From NCBI RefSeq assembly GCF_005047655.1, contig NZ_SUKF01000012.1, positions 1 through 59,208 on the forward strand: a stretch of 59,208 bases of DNA, in the 5' to 3' direction. A program made the position numbers and the translations under genes. Positions 17,550-26,282 of the stretch are shown piece by piece; position 1 is the first letter of the stretch, and each line of letters opens with the position of its first letter. This DNA comes from Sinimarinibacterium arenosum. Its GTDB lineage: Bacteria; Pseudomonadota; Gammaproteobacteria; Nevskiales; Nevskiaceae. A model generated the notes under the pieces. The model made no database searches and was not told the DNA's origin. It saw only the letters and a list, made by a program, of their open reading frames with translations.

Positions 17550-17924
17550 TCATTGAGACGGTACGTGGCTGGTCGTGACATCGGCCAGAACCTTGCTGGC
17601 AGTGCCCAGCACCTGGGTGCGCACGACGCTCACGCTGCGTCCCTTCTTGACGAACCGCGCGACCGCGCGCAGTGACCCCTCGCGCTGATTGCCGACGAGG
17701 TTGGCATTGAGATTGATTGCCAGCGGGAATCCCTTCATGCCTTCGGTCGCCTGATCCTTGCCGAGCGCCAGCATCGTCGCGGCAACGTCGGCGAACCAAA
17801 GCATCGCACCGGCGTGCACTGTCCCGAACGGATTCCGGATGCCGTCCGTCACCGGCATCTCGGCCACGACCTCGTCGTCGCTGCGCTCGATGATGGTGAA
17901 TTCAATCGTGCCCTGCACTTTCAT
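17550..17924 (-). CDS. PaaI-type hotdog thioesterase
   Basis: A 124-residue hotdog-fold protein with NPFGTVHAGAMLWFADVAATML (about 31-52), the helix-and-His pattern of PaaI/YigI-type acyl-CoA thioesterases. It hydrolyses an unidentified acyl-CoA in the cytosol. ATG 17922-17924 has AGGAG upstream. It is divergent from the MarR gene at 17999, so the operator at 17977-17990 lies between the two starts and may control both. A second thioesterase of a different subtype is encoded at 18557. Confidence 0.85.
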   Translation of the reverse strand: MKVQGTIEFTIIERSDDEVVAEMPVTDGIRNPFGTVHAGAMLWFADVAATMLALGKDQATEGMKGFPLAINLNANLVGNQREGSLRAVARFVKKGRSVSVVRTQVLGTASKVLADVTTSHVPSQ

Positions 17925-17976
17925 GACCGCTCCTGGGTGGTTCCGGCGGCGACGCGCCGGGTCTTGCAATTCTGAA

Positions 17977-17990
17977 TGTGTAGATACACA
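17977..17990. promoter_or_regulatory. MarR-type operator 1
   Basis: Inverted repeat TGTGTA-GA-TACACA between the divergent thioesterase and MarR genes. A near copy occurs at 18527-18540 in front of the next transcription unit. Symmetry, length and placement fit a MarR dimer site; binding is inferred. Confidence 0.7.
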
Positions 17991-17998
17991 CTTTGCAA

Positions 17999-18475
17999 AT
18001 GAGTCCATCGTCGACATCGCTGCGGGACCAGGTCCTGGCCATGGGCAGCAGCTGCTATGCGCTGCAGGCGCGCCGCACTGCCAACCAGCTGGCACGCACT
18101 TACAACCGTGCGCTGGCGCACCTGAATATCGAGGTTGCGCAGTTCTCGACGCTGTGCGTGATCGCGGCCGAAAAGGCGCTGTCGGTCAGCGACATGGCGG
18201 CACACCTCGGCATTGAGCGCTCGACGCTGGTGCGCAATCTGAAAATCCTTGAGCGCGATGAACTGATCCGGCAGTCCGGACGCGAGGGCCGCCGAATCCA
18301 GTATCAGATCACCGCCAAGGGTTCACGCTTGTTGAACAGGGCACTACCGGTCTGGCATCAGCTTCAGAACGAACTCGGCACGGCGATGGGCGGCGTCAAC
18401 GGCGAACCGCACCGGGCACTGCGCGCACTCCGCGACGCGGCCCGGCATGCCACTGCCGCTGCGTCTGAAGACTGA
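17999..18475 (+). CDS. MarR family transcriptional regulator
   Basis: A 158-residue winged-helix regulator. The recognition region is LSVSDMAAHLGIERSTLVRNLKILERDELIRQSGREGRRIQYQITAKG (about 62-108), the standard MarR helix-turn-helix and wing with the Asp/Arg tip. MarR proteins usually repress neighbouring genes and release DNA on binding small aromatic or acyl-CoA ligands. Flanking thioesterases and a thiolase suggest an acyl-CoA ligand (inference). ATG 17999 follows the operator by 8 bases, consistent with autorepression. The next gene has its own copy of the operator. Confidence 0.9.
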   Translation: MSPSSTSLRDQVLAMGSSCYALQARRTANQLARTYNRALAHLNIEVAQFSTLCVIAAEKALSVSDMAAHLGIERSTLVRNLKILERDELIRQSGREGRRIQYQITAKGSRLLNRALPVWHQLQNELGTAMGGVNGEPHRALRALRDAARHATAAASED

Positions 18476-18526
18476 AACCCACCCTAAAGGCGATTGATTT
18501 ACACGACCCAATTTTTCATTCTCAAC

Positions 18527-18540
18527 TGTGTATCTACAAC
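18527..18540. promoter_or_regulatory. MarR-type operator 2
   Basis: TGTGTATCTACAAC, sharing 12 of 14 positions with the reverse complement of operator 1 (17977-17990). It lies 17 bases before the 18557 start codon and next to the AAAGGAG ribosome-binding site, so repressor bound here would block transcription of the thioesterase-thiolase unit. Confidence 0.7.
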
Positions 18541-18556
18541 ATAAAGGAGTCGCGCG

Positions 18557-19069
18557 ATGAACGATATGAGCCACGGCAATCCCCCTGCCCCGAAAACCGG
18601 CATCGTCGACCCGGCGATTGCCACCAGCATGTCCGGCCTGGCCTTCATGCATAAGCTGATGAATGAAGAACTCCCGGCACCACCGTTCTCGTTGACCGCC
18701 GATGTCTGGCCGGTTGAAGTCGAGGACGGCCGCGTGGTGTTCGAGGGGCGGCCGTCGGAGCGCTTCTACAATCCGATGGGCACGATCCACGGTGGCTGGC
18801 TGTCGACCCTGCTCGACTCGGCAATGGGTTGCGCCATCCACTCGCATCTGCCGCCGGGGGCCGGCTACACCACGGTCGAGATGAAGGTGAACTTTGTCCG
18901 GCCCGCATTTGCGCACACCGGCCCGCTGCGCTGCGAGGCGAGCCTGATGCATTACGGCGGACGCATCGCCACCTCGGAGGGCCGCATCATTGACGGCAAG
19001 GGCCGGCTGATCGCGCACGGCACCGAAACCTGCATGCTGCTGGACACGACGCGCGCTGCGCACGCCTAG
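18557..19069 (+). CDS. PaaI family acyl-CoA thioesterase
   Basis: A 170-residue hotdog thioesterase. NPMGTIHGGWLSTLLDSAMGCAIHSHLP (about 74-101) is the classical PaaI active-site block (H/GGW...D), followed by TTVEMKVNFVRPAF. It likely hydrolyses medium-chain or aromatic acyl-CoA. A strong AAAGGAG site sits 7 bases before the ATG. It is followed after 33 bases by a thiolase gene, probably co-transcribed, and controlled from the MarR-type operator just upstream. Confidence 0.9.
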   Translation: MNDMSHGNPPAPKTGIVDPAIATSMSGLAFMHKLMNEELPAPPFSLTADVWPVEVEDGRVVFEGRPSERFYNPMGTIHGGWLSTLLDSAMGCAIHSHLPPGAGYTTVEMKVNFVRPAFAHTGPLRCEASLMHYGGRIATSEGRIIDGKGRLIAHGTETCMLLDTTRAAHA

Positions 19070-19102
19070 TTCGTTTGCGCTGACATTTCACTGGAGCATC
19101 CC

Positions 19103-20260
19103 ATGATCGACGCTGTCATTGCCGGCTATGTCCGCACCCCGTTTCACTTCGCGCGCAAGGGCCGACTCGTCGGCGTGCGCCCCGACGACCTTGCCGCCAT
19201 CGCGATCCGCGCGCTGGTCGATCGCGCCGACATCGATCCGGCACTGATCGAGGATGTGCTGCTCGGCTGCGCCTACCCCGAGGCCGAACAGGGCAGCAAC
19301 ATCGCGCGACTGGCCACGCTGCTCGCCGGACTCCCCCAGTCTGTTGGCGGCGCGACGATGAACCGCTTCTGCGGATCGTCGATGACCGCCATCCACACCG
19401 CCGCGGGACAGATCGCGCTTGGCGCCGGCGAGGCATTCATCTGCGGCGGCGTGGAATCAATGACGCGCGTGCCGCAGGGTGGATTCAATCACTCGCCGAA
19501 TCCACGCTTCAGGACGCGCGATGGCGGCGACGCCGAGATCATGACTGAGGCGTACATCCCGATGGGCGAGACTGCCGAGAACGTCGCCGAGCGCTACCAG
19601 GTGGCGCGCGCGGATCAGGAGCAGCTGGCATTCGAGTCGCAGCAGAAGGCGGCCGCCGCACAAGCCTCTGGAAAGCTGAAGGACGAGATCGTCGCAGTGC
19701 CCACGGCGGACGGTCTGGTCGATGTCGACGGTTGTCTGCGTCCGCAGACGACGCTGGATGGACTCGCCGCGCTCAAGCCCGCGTTTCGCCCGGACGGCAC
19801 GGTGACGGCGGGCACGGCCTCTCCACTGACCGACGGCGCCTCGGCGGTGCTGGTGTGTTCATCCGCGTTCGCAGCGCGTCATCGTCTGCCGGTGCTGGCG
19901 CGGATCAAGTCACTTGCGGTGGCCGGCTGCGAGCCGGAGATCATGGGCATCGGCCCGGCGCCGGCAACGCGCAAGGCGCTGGCGCGCGCGGGGCTAACGA
20001 TCGATGACATCGACATCGTCGAGATCAACGAAGCTTTCGGCAGTCAGGCCGTAGCCTGCCTGCGCGAGCTGGAGATCCCACGACACAAGGTCAATCTCGA
20101 CGGTGGCGCGATTGCGATCGGCCATCCGCTCGGCGCCACCGGTGCGCGCATCACCGGCAAGGCCGCGCAATTGCTGAAGCGTGAAGGCAAGCGCTACGCG
20201 CTGGCGACGCAATGCATCGGCGGCGGCCAGGGTGTGGCAACGATTCTCGAAGCGGTCTGA
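19103..20260 (+). CDS. Thiolase family protein (acetyl-CoA acyltransferase)
   Basis: A 385-residue complete thiolase. The acylated cysteine is Cys90 in NRFCGSSMTAIH. The C-terminal catalytic loops are VEINEAFGSQA, GGAIAIGHPLGATGAR (His) and ATQCIGGGQGVA (second Cys). It performs reversible thiolytic cleavage of 3-ketoacyl-CoA, and its length and sequence resemble FadA/FadI-type degradative enzymes. Its place after a thioesterase under a MarR-type site suggests catabolism of a specific acyl-CoA rather than general beta-oxidation. No FadB partner is in the window. Confidence 0.93.
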   Translation: MIDAVIAGYVRTPFHFARKGRLVGVRPDDLAAIAIRALVDRADIDPALIEDVLLGCAYPEAEQGSNIARLATLLAGLPQSVGGATMNRFCGSSMTAIHTAAGQIALGAGEAFICGGVESMTRVPQGGFNHSPNPRFRTRDGGDAEIMTEAYIPMGETAENVAERYQVARADQEQLAFESQQKAAAAQASGKLKDEIVAVPTADGLVDVDGCLRPQTTLDGLAALKPAFRPDGTVTAGTASPLTDGASAVLVCSSAFAARHRLPVLARIKSLAVAGCEPEIMGIGPAPATRKALARAGLTIDDIDIVEINEAFGSQAVACLRELEIPRHKVNLDGGAIAIGHPLGATGARITGKAAQLLKREGKRYALATQCIGGGQGVATILEAV

Positions 20261-20310
20261 ACCGGCGACGCCGGCAACCCTTGCAAGCAACTCACCCGCG
20301 CATCTCGGGA

Positions 20311-20329
20311 CGCCCCGCAACACGGGGCG
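20311..20329. terminator. Bidirectional terminator hairpin between thiolase and AraC genes
   Basis: CGCCCCG / CGGGGCG stem (7 bases) with loop CAACA, in the 90-base gap between convergent genes. There is no strong T-run on either side, so its efficiency is uncertain. Confidence 0.5.
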
Positions 20330-20350
20330 CTTCAAGATGCCGCACAGTCC

Positions 20351-21415
20351 TCAGTGCATGCGTGCAAGGCCGGCGCGGTACACACGCGGCGTCTCGCCGG
20401 TCCAGCGCTTGAAGGCGCGGCGGAATTCCCGCCCGTCGCTGTACCCCAGCTCCGCGGCGACCGTGGCGACGCTGACGCGCGCATCCATGAGGAGCTGCTG
20501 GGCGCGTTCCGCACGCAGCTGGTCGTGCAGCTCGCGAAAGCTCATGCCTTCCGCGGACAGACGCCGGCGCAGAGTGCGCTCGGTCATGTGCAGCGCCGCG
20601 GCCGCCGCCGTGGCGCTGGGCTGCTGGCCCAGACGCGCGCGCAACCAGCGTTCCAGCGACACCAGCATCTCGCTGGCGCTGCGCACGGATTCGGCCTGCG
20701 CCCGACAGACGCGCAGTGCCTCGGTCAAGGTCACCGGGTTGTAGGTCGGCAGCTCCTGATCGAGCAGCCGGGCACGAATCCACAGGCGGTTCTCGCCGGC
20801 CGAGAAACGCAGCGGGCAACCGAACTGCGCTTCATACGCGGCCCGATAGCGCGGTTCCGGATAACTCAGTTCCAGCAGCAGCAACTGATGCCTGGGGCCC
20901 AGCATCGCACGACTGACGTTGGCCACACTGGCAAAGGCTTCCTCGCACAGGAACGGCAGCAGCTCGGGTTCCGGGAAGCGCTCGCGCGCAACCAGCGCGA
21001 TCTCGTCGCCGCGGGGCTGCAGCTCGATGTCGAGCAGGCTGCCGGAGATCTGGTGGTATTCCATCCCGGTCCGCACAGCATCGCCGAAGGTGCGGCAGGA
21101 CAACATCGCAAATCCGAGCATCCCGAACGACGACAGGGACTCGCGCCCGCCCAGCGCCAGACCGACGCCGACATCGCCGAACTCCCGCACGGCGCGCCGG
21201 ATGATCGTCATCGCCTGTCGGTAGGACACGTGCTGGCCCGGCTCGTGACTCTGCGCCACGCTCAGACCGGTGCCGGCAAACCAGACTTCCGGATCCACGC
21301 CCTGCGCCTGACCGTAGTCCGCCAGCATTGCCAGCAGAATCGTCGGGATCACCGCCGCGCGATAGCGCTGGATGTCGATACGACGCATCAGGGTGTCGGC
21401 GTTGCGCTGGGCCAT
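20351..21415 (-). CDS. AraC family regulator (Arabinose_bd type)
   Basis: A 354-residue regulator. The N-terminal 200 residues match the Arabinose_bd domain pattern (LADYGQAQGVDPEVWFAGTGLS, FGDVGVGLALGGRESLSSFGMLGFAMLSC). The C-terminal 100 residues are a double helix-turn-helix ending SVATVAAELGYSDGREFRRAFKRWTGETPRVYR. ATGs at 21415 and 21424 are both plausible; the frame is open further to 21598 but that overlaps the divergent gene. It is divergent from the flavin monooxygenase gene at 21522 with a 106-base gap, and is therefore its likely activator. Confidence 0.9.
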   Translation of the reverse strand: MAQRNADTLMRRIDIQRYRAAVIPTILLAMLADYGQAQGVDPEVWFAGTGLSVAQSHEPGQHVSYRQAMTIIRRAVREFGDVGVGLALGGRESLSSFGMLGFAMLSCRTFGDAVRTGMEYHQISGSLLDIELQPRGDEIALVARERFPEPELLPFLCEEAFASVANVSRAMLGPRHQLLLLELSYPEPRYRAAYEAQFGCPLRFSAGENRLWIRARLLDQELPTYNPVTLTEALRVCRAQAESVRSASEMLVSLERWLRARLGQQPSATAAAAALHMTERTLRRRLSAEGMSFRELHDQLRAERAQQLLMDARVSVATVAAELGYSDGREFRRAFKRWTGETPRVYRAGLARMH

Positions 21416-21521
21416 GGGCCTCATGTTGTCCGTTTTGCCCCCCATCTTGCCGCAGTCGCCCTCCCCGTGCGAGCCCGGCTTTGCCAGCATAGGGCTCCCG
21501 TGACTTCGATCGAGGCTTTTC

Positions 21522-22961
21522 ATGTCCGCTGACAGCGCCGCTGTTGCATCCAATCCGCCGTCGCAGTCCACCGTCGACCGCAGCGATCTGGTCTGCATCG
21601 TCGGCGCCGGACCGGCCGGCCTGTCGATCGCGCGCGCGCTGAAGCGCCTGCATATTCCCTATGAGCAGTTCGAGCGCCACAGCGACGTCGGCGGCATCTG
21701 GGACCCGAGCAATCCCGGCAGCCCGATGTACCAGTCCGCGCACTTCATCTCCTCGCGCAACACGTCGGGCTTCTATGACTTCCCAATGCCGCGCGAGTAT
21801 CCGGACTACCCGTCCAACCGCCAGATTCTCGATTACTCGCGCCGCTTCGCACGTACATTCGGCCTGTATGACGCGATCCAGTTCAACACCGCGATCGAGC
21901 ACGTCGAGCAGCAGGGCGACGCCTGGCTGGTCACGCTCGGAGGGGGCGAGACGCGGCGCTATCGCGCGCTGGTCTGCGCCACCGGCGTCAACTGGAGCCC
22001 GCGCCTGCCGCGCCATCCCGGCGACTTCAATGGCGAGATCCGCCATTCGGTCAGCTACTTCTCGCCGGACGAGTTCCGCGGCAAACGCGTCCTGATCATC
22101 GGCGCCGGCAACTCCGGCGCGGACATTGCCTGCGACGCCGCCGCCCATGCCGACGCCGCATTCATCAGCCTGCGTCGCGGCTATCACTTCATTCCCAAGC
22201 ACATCTTCGGCGTGCCGGCCGACGAGTTCGGTGAAAAGGGACCGCAGATGCCGATGTGGCTGGAGCGTCCGCTGTTCACCGCGCTGCTGAAGATGGTCGT
22301 CGGCGACGTCACCCGCTGGGGCCTGCCCAAACCGGATCACAAGCTGTTCGAGTCACATCCACTGCTGAACACGCAGCTGCTGCACTACCTGCAGCACGGC
22401 GACATCCAGGCCAAGGGCGAGGTCGAGCGCTACGACGGCGACGATGTGGTGTTCAAGGACGGCTCGCGGGAAAGGATCGATCTGGTGCTGTACGCCACCG
22501 GCTATGACATGAAGATCCCCTACGTGCCCGAGGACTACTTCGACTGGGCCGGTGGCCGCCCGCAGATGTACCTGACCGCGTTCAACCGCAAGCACCACAA
22601 CCTGTTCGGGCTCGGCTACCTGGAAATCAACAGCAGCGCCTACACGCTGTTCGACCGCATCTCGCACATGGTCGCGCACTACCTCGACGACCAGCGCCGC
22701 AATCCGCAACGCGCGGCCGCGTTCGACCAGCTGATCCGCGACGATCACCCGGTCCTGTCCGGTCCGCTGAAGATGGTCGACTCCGACCGGCACAAGGGCT
22801 ATCTCGACGCCGCCACCTACAAACGCCACATCGAGAAACTGCGCCAGAAGATGGGGTGGCCGGAGCTGAAGCCCGGCTTCTACGATGCGATCCAGGTCAG
22901 CACCGGTGACGCGCCCGCCGCCACCGCACCTGCGAGCCCGATCGGAGAGAAAGCGGCATGA
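21522..22961 (+). CDS. Flavin-containing monooxygenase (FMO type)
   Basis: A 479-residue NAD(P)H/FAD enzyme. The FAD Rossmann motif is VGAGPAGLSIA (31-41). The FMO fingerprint FNGEIRHSVSY (F-x-G-x3-H-x3-Y) is near residue 170. The NADPH Rossmann motif is IIGAGNSGADIA near 194-205, and ATGYD comes late in the chain. FMO-type enzymes oxygenate a heteroatom or a ketone carbon through a C4a-hydroperoxyflavin; the exact substrate is unknown. The Y in the fingerprint separates it from the Baeyer-Villiger enzyme at 30691. It overlaps the following SDR gene by 4 bases (ATGA), so the pair is translationally coupled. Confidence 0.9.
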   Translation: MSADSAAVASNPPSQSTVDRSDLVCIVGAGPAGLSIARALKRLHIPYEQFERHSDVGGIWDPSNPGSPMYQSAHFISSRNTSGFYDFPMPREYPDYPSNRQILDYSRRFARTFGLYDAIQFNTAIEHVEQQGDAWLVTLGGGETRRYRALVCATGVNWSPRLPRHPGDFNGEIRHSVSYFSPDEFRGKRVLIIGAGNSGADIACDAAAHADAAFISLRRGYHFIPKHIFGVPADEFGEKGPQMPMWLERPLFTALLKMVVGDVTRWGLPKPDHKLFESHPLLNTQLLHYLQHGDIQAKGEVERYDGDDVVFKDGSRERIDLVLYATGYDMKIPYVPEDYFDWAGGRPQMYLTAFNRKHHNLFGLGYLEINSSAYTLFDRISHMVAHYLDDQRRNPQRAAAFDQLIRDDHPVLSGPLKMVDSDRHKGYLDAATYKRHIEKLRQKMGWPELKPGFYDAIQVSTGDAPAATAPASPIGEKAA

Positions 22962-23797
22962 GCCAGACCCGCACCCCACCGGTGGCCGTCGTCACCGGCG
23001 CCGCCGGCGCCATCGGCACGGAAATCTGCCAGCGCCTGCAGGCCCGCGGCTACGCCATCGTTGCCGCCGACCTCAGCGAGGCCGGCCTCGCAGCCCTGCA
23101 GGGCAAACTGGCGCAGCCGCTGAGCTGCGTGGCTGGCGATCTGTCCGATCCGCAGACCGCGGAGCGCATCCGCAGCACGCTGGATACGCGGCATGGCCGC
23201 TGCGACGTGCTGATCAATAACGCCGGCATGGTCATCACCGATCCGTTCGAGACGATGACGACCGCGCGGGTGCGCCGCGAGGTGGACGTCAACCTACTGG
23301 CGCCGATGCTGCTGACGCACGCGCTGTTTCCGTTGCTGCAGGCAGCGCGCGGTCAGGTCATCAGCGTGGTCTCGCTGGGCTCGATGCTGCCGCTGGCCGA
23401 AAGCCCCGGTTACGCCGCGTCCAAGTTCGGACTGCGCGGCTTCATGCTGAGTCTGGCGCTGCGCACACCCAGAAATGGCGTGCGCATCAGCACCGTCAAT
23501 CCGGCCGGCGTCAACACGCCGATGCTGCATTACGAAGCGCGTACCGGGGGCTCGCCACTGAATTTCCTCGGTACGCCACTGGAACCCGAACAGGTCGCCG
23601 AACGCGTGATCAAGCAGCTGCACAAGCCGAAGATCGAGAACGATATCTCCGCATCCGACGGCTGGCTGATCCGCATCGCAATGCTGTTCCCCAACTTCTA
23701 CGCCAAGGTGCTGCCGTTGCTGGTGTCGATGGGTGAGAAGGGGCGACTCAAGTTTCTGCAGAAGCATGGGCTGACGCAGGAGAAGCCTTCCTCCTGA
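22958..23797 (+). CDS. Short-chain dehydrogenase/reductase (SDR)
   Basis: A 279-residue classical SDR: NAD(P) motif TGAAGAIG (14-21), NNAG (about 87-90), catalytic Ser in SLGSM and YAASK (about 152-156). It oxidises a secondary alcohol or reduces a ketone. Coupled with the upstream FMO, it could supply the ketone that the monooxygenase oxygenates or process its product (inference). About 60 C-terminal residues beyond the core include a hydrophobic helix (IRIAMLFPNFYAKVLPLLV) that may contact the membrane. Confidence 0.92.
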   Translation: MSQTRTPPVAVVTGAAGAIGTEICQRLQARGYAIVAADLSEAGLAALQGKLAQPLSCVAGDLSDPQTAERIRSTLDTRHGRCDVLINNAGMVITDPFETMTTARVRREVDVNLLAPMLLTHALFPLLQAARGQVISVVSLGSMLPLAESPGYAASKFGLRGFMLSLALRTPRNGVRISTVNPAGVNTPMLHYEARTGGSPLNFLGTPLEPEQVAERVIKQLHKPKIENDISASDGWLIRIAMLFPNFYAKVLPLLVSMGEKGRLKFLQKHGLTQEKPSS

Positions 23798-23829
23798 GTC
23801 ATTCAGTTACCCGAACGATCGCATTGAAA

Positions 23830-24075
23830 TCATTGTTCGCAATGTCCGAGGTCGCCGGATTCCGGAGTCCGCTTGGCGCCCCGATGGTTCATGTTCCTGA
23901 ACTCGGCCTCGAGATTCTCCAGAATCTCGGCAGTTGCCAAGCGGCGCTGACGCTCGTCTACCAGTATCGCCGCCCAAGGCGCATTCAGAACAAAAAGCCA
24001 GATCAGCAAATCAGGCGAAGGGGGCAACCAATACATCAGCGCAATGACCCCAACCCCATAAAGCAGAGCGAGCAT
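23830..24075 (-). CDS. Small membrane protein of unknown function
   Basis: An 81-residue product with two hydrophobic helices (LALLYGVGVIALMYWL at 2-17 and LLIWLFVLNAPWAAILV at 23-39) and a charged C-terminal tail. GAGG lies close before the ATG (24073-24075). A short plus-strand frame overlaps it but has no membrane or domain content. No family is recognised; the call rests on the membrane pattern and start signal. Confidence 0.45.
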   Translation of the reverse strand: MLALLYGVGVIALMYWLPPSPDLLIWLFVLNAPWAAILVDERQRRLATAEILENLEAEFRNMNHRGAKRTPESGDLGHCEQ

Positions 24076-24100
24076 GCCTCAGTGGGCATCGGAAAACGAC

Positions 24101-24116
24101 CTGTCCATTCGGACAG
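24101..24116. terminator. Possible terminator hairpin
   Basis: CTGTCC-ATTC-GGACAG, a 6-base perfect stem with a 4-base loop, followed on the minus strand by GTCGTTTTCC. It sits about 95 bases beyond the DUF3228 stop codon. Weak, but placed correctly to end that transcript before the small membrane-protein gene. Confidence 0.4.
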
Positions 24117-24210
24117 CTATTGAACCGCTGCCGTCAGATCCATTCCGGATAGATCGCCCCGGCTGGTCGTCACCCCATGTGATGGCGTAACGACGATCCC
24201 TGGAACAAGA

Positions 24211-24780
24211 TCACTCCCGCCAGTTCGCATGCGCCTGCCAGAACGCGACACTGCGCCGATAGGCGTCGCGATCCAGCGGCACGCCGGAGCCGCCTTCCTC
24301 AACGCCCAACGCGTTGCGCAGCATCGTGATCGGCGCCATTGGGATTTCCTCCGGCTCGGCGGTGGCCATACAGCCGACGATGCCCCAGTCGGCGTCGATC
24401 GGCGAGCCTTCTTTGGCCAGCTGTTCGCGACTGTAGAGAATCACGATCAGATAGCTCGCGCGTGGGGGGCTGATGCCCTCGAACCAACGCACCAGCACGG
24501 GCAGCTCCCTGTCGTTTCGGGCCTCGTAAGCGGAGCGCAGCAAATGCTGGTTCTCTGGCGTGATCGGCGCGGTCACGCAGCGCGTCAAGGTCCAGTTGGC
24601 ATGCACATGCAACTTGCAGAACGGCGCGTAGCCGTCGAGCACCTTCAGCGGTGGATGCCCATTGAGGTACTGCTCGAATGCTTCCGGCGTGATGCCATCA
24701 ATGGCGTTGCGGCGACCGGAACGCGGGAACAGGCGAGTGCGGGCAAACGGGGTCAGGACGATGGACACGATGCAGATCAA
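24211..24780 (-). CDS. DUF3228 family protein
   Basis: A protein of up to 189 residues with the highly conserved DUF3228 blocks: DGYAPFCKLHVHANWT, ITPENQHLLRSAYEAR, LPVLVRWFEGI, LIVILYSREQL, DWGIVGCMATAEPEEIPMAPITMLRNALGVEEGGSGVPLDR and SVAFWQAHANWR. Function is unknown; homologues occur in bacteria and some eukaryotes as stand-alone cytosolic proteins. The first codon is uncertain: the longest frame uses TTG at 24780, and GTG at 24768 is an alternative. It is followed on the same strand only by the uncertain small membrane-protein gene. Confidence 0.85.
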   Translation of the reverse strand: MICIVSIVLTPFARTRLFPRSGRRNAIDGITPEAFEQYLNGHPPLKVLDGYAPFCKLHVHANWTLTRCVTAPITPENQHLLRSAYEARNDRELPVLVRWFEGISPPRASYLIVILYSREQLAKEGSPIDADWGIVGCMATAEPEEIPMAPITMLRNALGVEEGGSGVPLDRDAYRRSVAFWQAHANWRE

Positions 24781-24872
24781 TTGGGGCGGTGGCGCAACAA
24801 TAATGGATCGTCATCCGGGCGTCAGTGTCCGGCCCGCCACTGCCGCGATACACGCCTTGCGGCTGCCAGACC

Positions 24873-26246
24873 TCAGGCGGCGACCACGCGATCGCGACCA
24901 TCCTGCTTGGCGCGGTAGAGCCGAAGGTCTGCAGCTCTCATCAATGTTGCTATCGAATCGCCGTCGGGTCCCAGGCAGGCCACACCGATACTGACACTGA
25001 CGTCGATGGGCATGCCTTCAGCGCTCGAAGGGTGCATTTCACGCGCAGCTTCGACCAGCCGCTGGGCCACCGCAGTGGCTTCCTCGATTCCGGTATTCGG
25101 CATGAGCACCGCAAACTCTTCACCACCGATACGCCCAAAGATATCGACGGTGCGCAAATGAACAATGGACATCTCTACAAAACGCTGCAGCACAATGTCA
25201 CCGGCATCATGTCCATGGCGATCATTGATCTCCTTGAAGTGATCCAGATCGAGCACCATCAGTGACAGTGGCGCATGCGTGCGTTTTGCGCGCTCCAGCT
25301 CATACTCGGCACGCTCCATGAACTCGCGTCGGTTGACTGCGCCAGTGAGCGAGTCGGTACGCGCCAGCACTTCCAGTCGAGCATTGGCCATTTTCAACTG
25401 ATTGGCTGTCAGCTCAGCGCTGGCTTTTGCCGCGCGCAGATACTCCATCAGTTGTTCCTGACTGAATACCCCGGAAAACGAGCCCGTGGTATGAAATGCC
25501 TGAAGCACGCCATAGCCGAGCATGAGGAAGCCTGCCGCAAACACCGCGTGGGCGTACCACCACAGGTGCGTCCACGGCGATGCATACACAAAGGTAACCG
25601 ACGATGTCGCAAACCCGACCAGTGCGAATGCATACAGTCGCATCAGCGGCGAATGTCTGGGACGCAGCAGCAGCATGATGAGCGCAGTTGCGGTGGCCGC
25701 AAGCGCGGAGTATTCAAGCACCAGACGCAGTATCGGCATCTTGTCCGCATGCCGTGTCGAAGCCCATGCCAGCATCAGATCAATCAACAGAAAGACAGCA
25801 GCGGATTTCCACCAGCGCAGACGGTCATCCTTGTGGTCAACCGCGGCCGGCTGGTCATAGCCGATCAATCCGCGCAGCAACAGCACTGACATCACCAGCC
25901 GGGATGCCGGCCCATAGATCAGAAACAAGGCCGTGTGATCATGCGACAGGCGCGTGAAGACGCCGTGCGGGGCATACACCAGTGTCTCGCCGATCAGCGC
26001 TAACGCCAGCCATCCGACAAACACCTCGCCGCTCGATCGGTAACAGCGCACCGCCACATAGGCAACGAAGGCACTGCAGAGCAGCGACACCGTGATGGCA
26101 ACCTCGTGTACCGCGTGATTCCTGAACAGCAGCCCTCCGGAGCCGACAGCTCGAAGGTAGTACGCGCCGACAGCAGGAACCAGCGCGGCAGAGAACAGAA
26201 GCACGCGCTGGAATCCCCTTACGAATTTAACTGCGCTTACGGTCAT
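24873..26246 (-). CDS. Membrane-bound diguanylate cyclase (GGDEF)
   Basis: A 457-residue protein. Seven or eight transmembrane helices occupy about 8-250 (MASE-type integral sensor, family uncertain). A short helical linker (RAAKASAELTANQLKMANARLEVLARTDSLTGAVNRREF) leads to the GGDEF domain (about 295-455). The active-site motif is intact as GGEEF, and an RxxD inhibitory site (RTVD) lies exactly five residues before it, so product inhibition is expected. It synthesises cyclic di-GMP at the inner membrane in response to an unidentified signal. It stands alone; its 5' leader contains a hairpin (26283-26301). Confidence 0.93.
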   Translation of the reverse strand: MTVSAVKFVRGFQRVLLFSAALVPAVGAYYLRAVGSGGLLFRNHAVHEVAITVSLLCSAFVAYVAVRCYRSSGEVFVGWLALALIGETLVYAPHGVFTRLSHDHTALFLIYGPASRLVMSVLLLRGLIGYDQPAAVDHKDDRLRWWKSAAVFLLIDLMLAWASTRHADKMPILRLVLEYSALAATATALIMLLLRPRHSPLMRLYAFALVGFATSSVTFVYASPWTHLWWYAHAVFAAGFLMLGYGVLQAFHTTGSFSGVFSQEQLMEYLRAAKASAELTANQLKMANARLEVLARTDSLTGAVNRREFMERAEYELERAKRTHAPLSLMVLDLDHFKEINDRHGHDAGDIVLQRFVEMSIVHLRTVDIFGRIGGEEFAVLMPNTGIEEATAVAQRLVEAAREMHPSSAEGMPIDVSVSIGVACLGPDGDSIATLMRAADLRLYRAKQDGRDRVVAA

Positions 26247-26282
26247 GAAAGCATCATCGAAAGGCCGCAGACGGATTTCCGA

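Noticed and set aside
23824-24123. 99-codon plus-strand frame
   Set aside because: Overlaps a minus-strand frame with clear membrane helices; composition (Arg/Gln/Pro-rich) looks non-coding.
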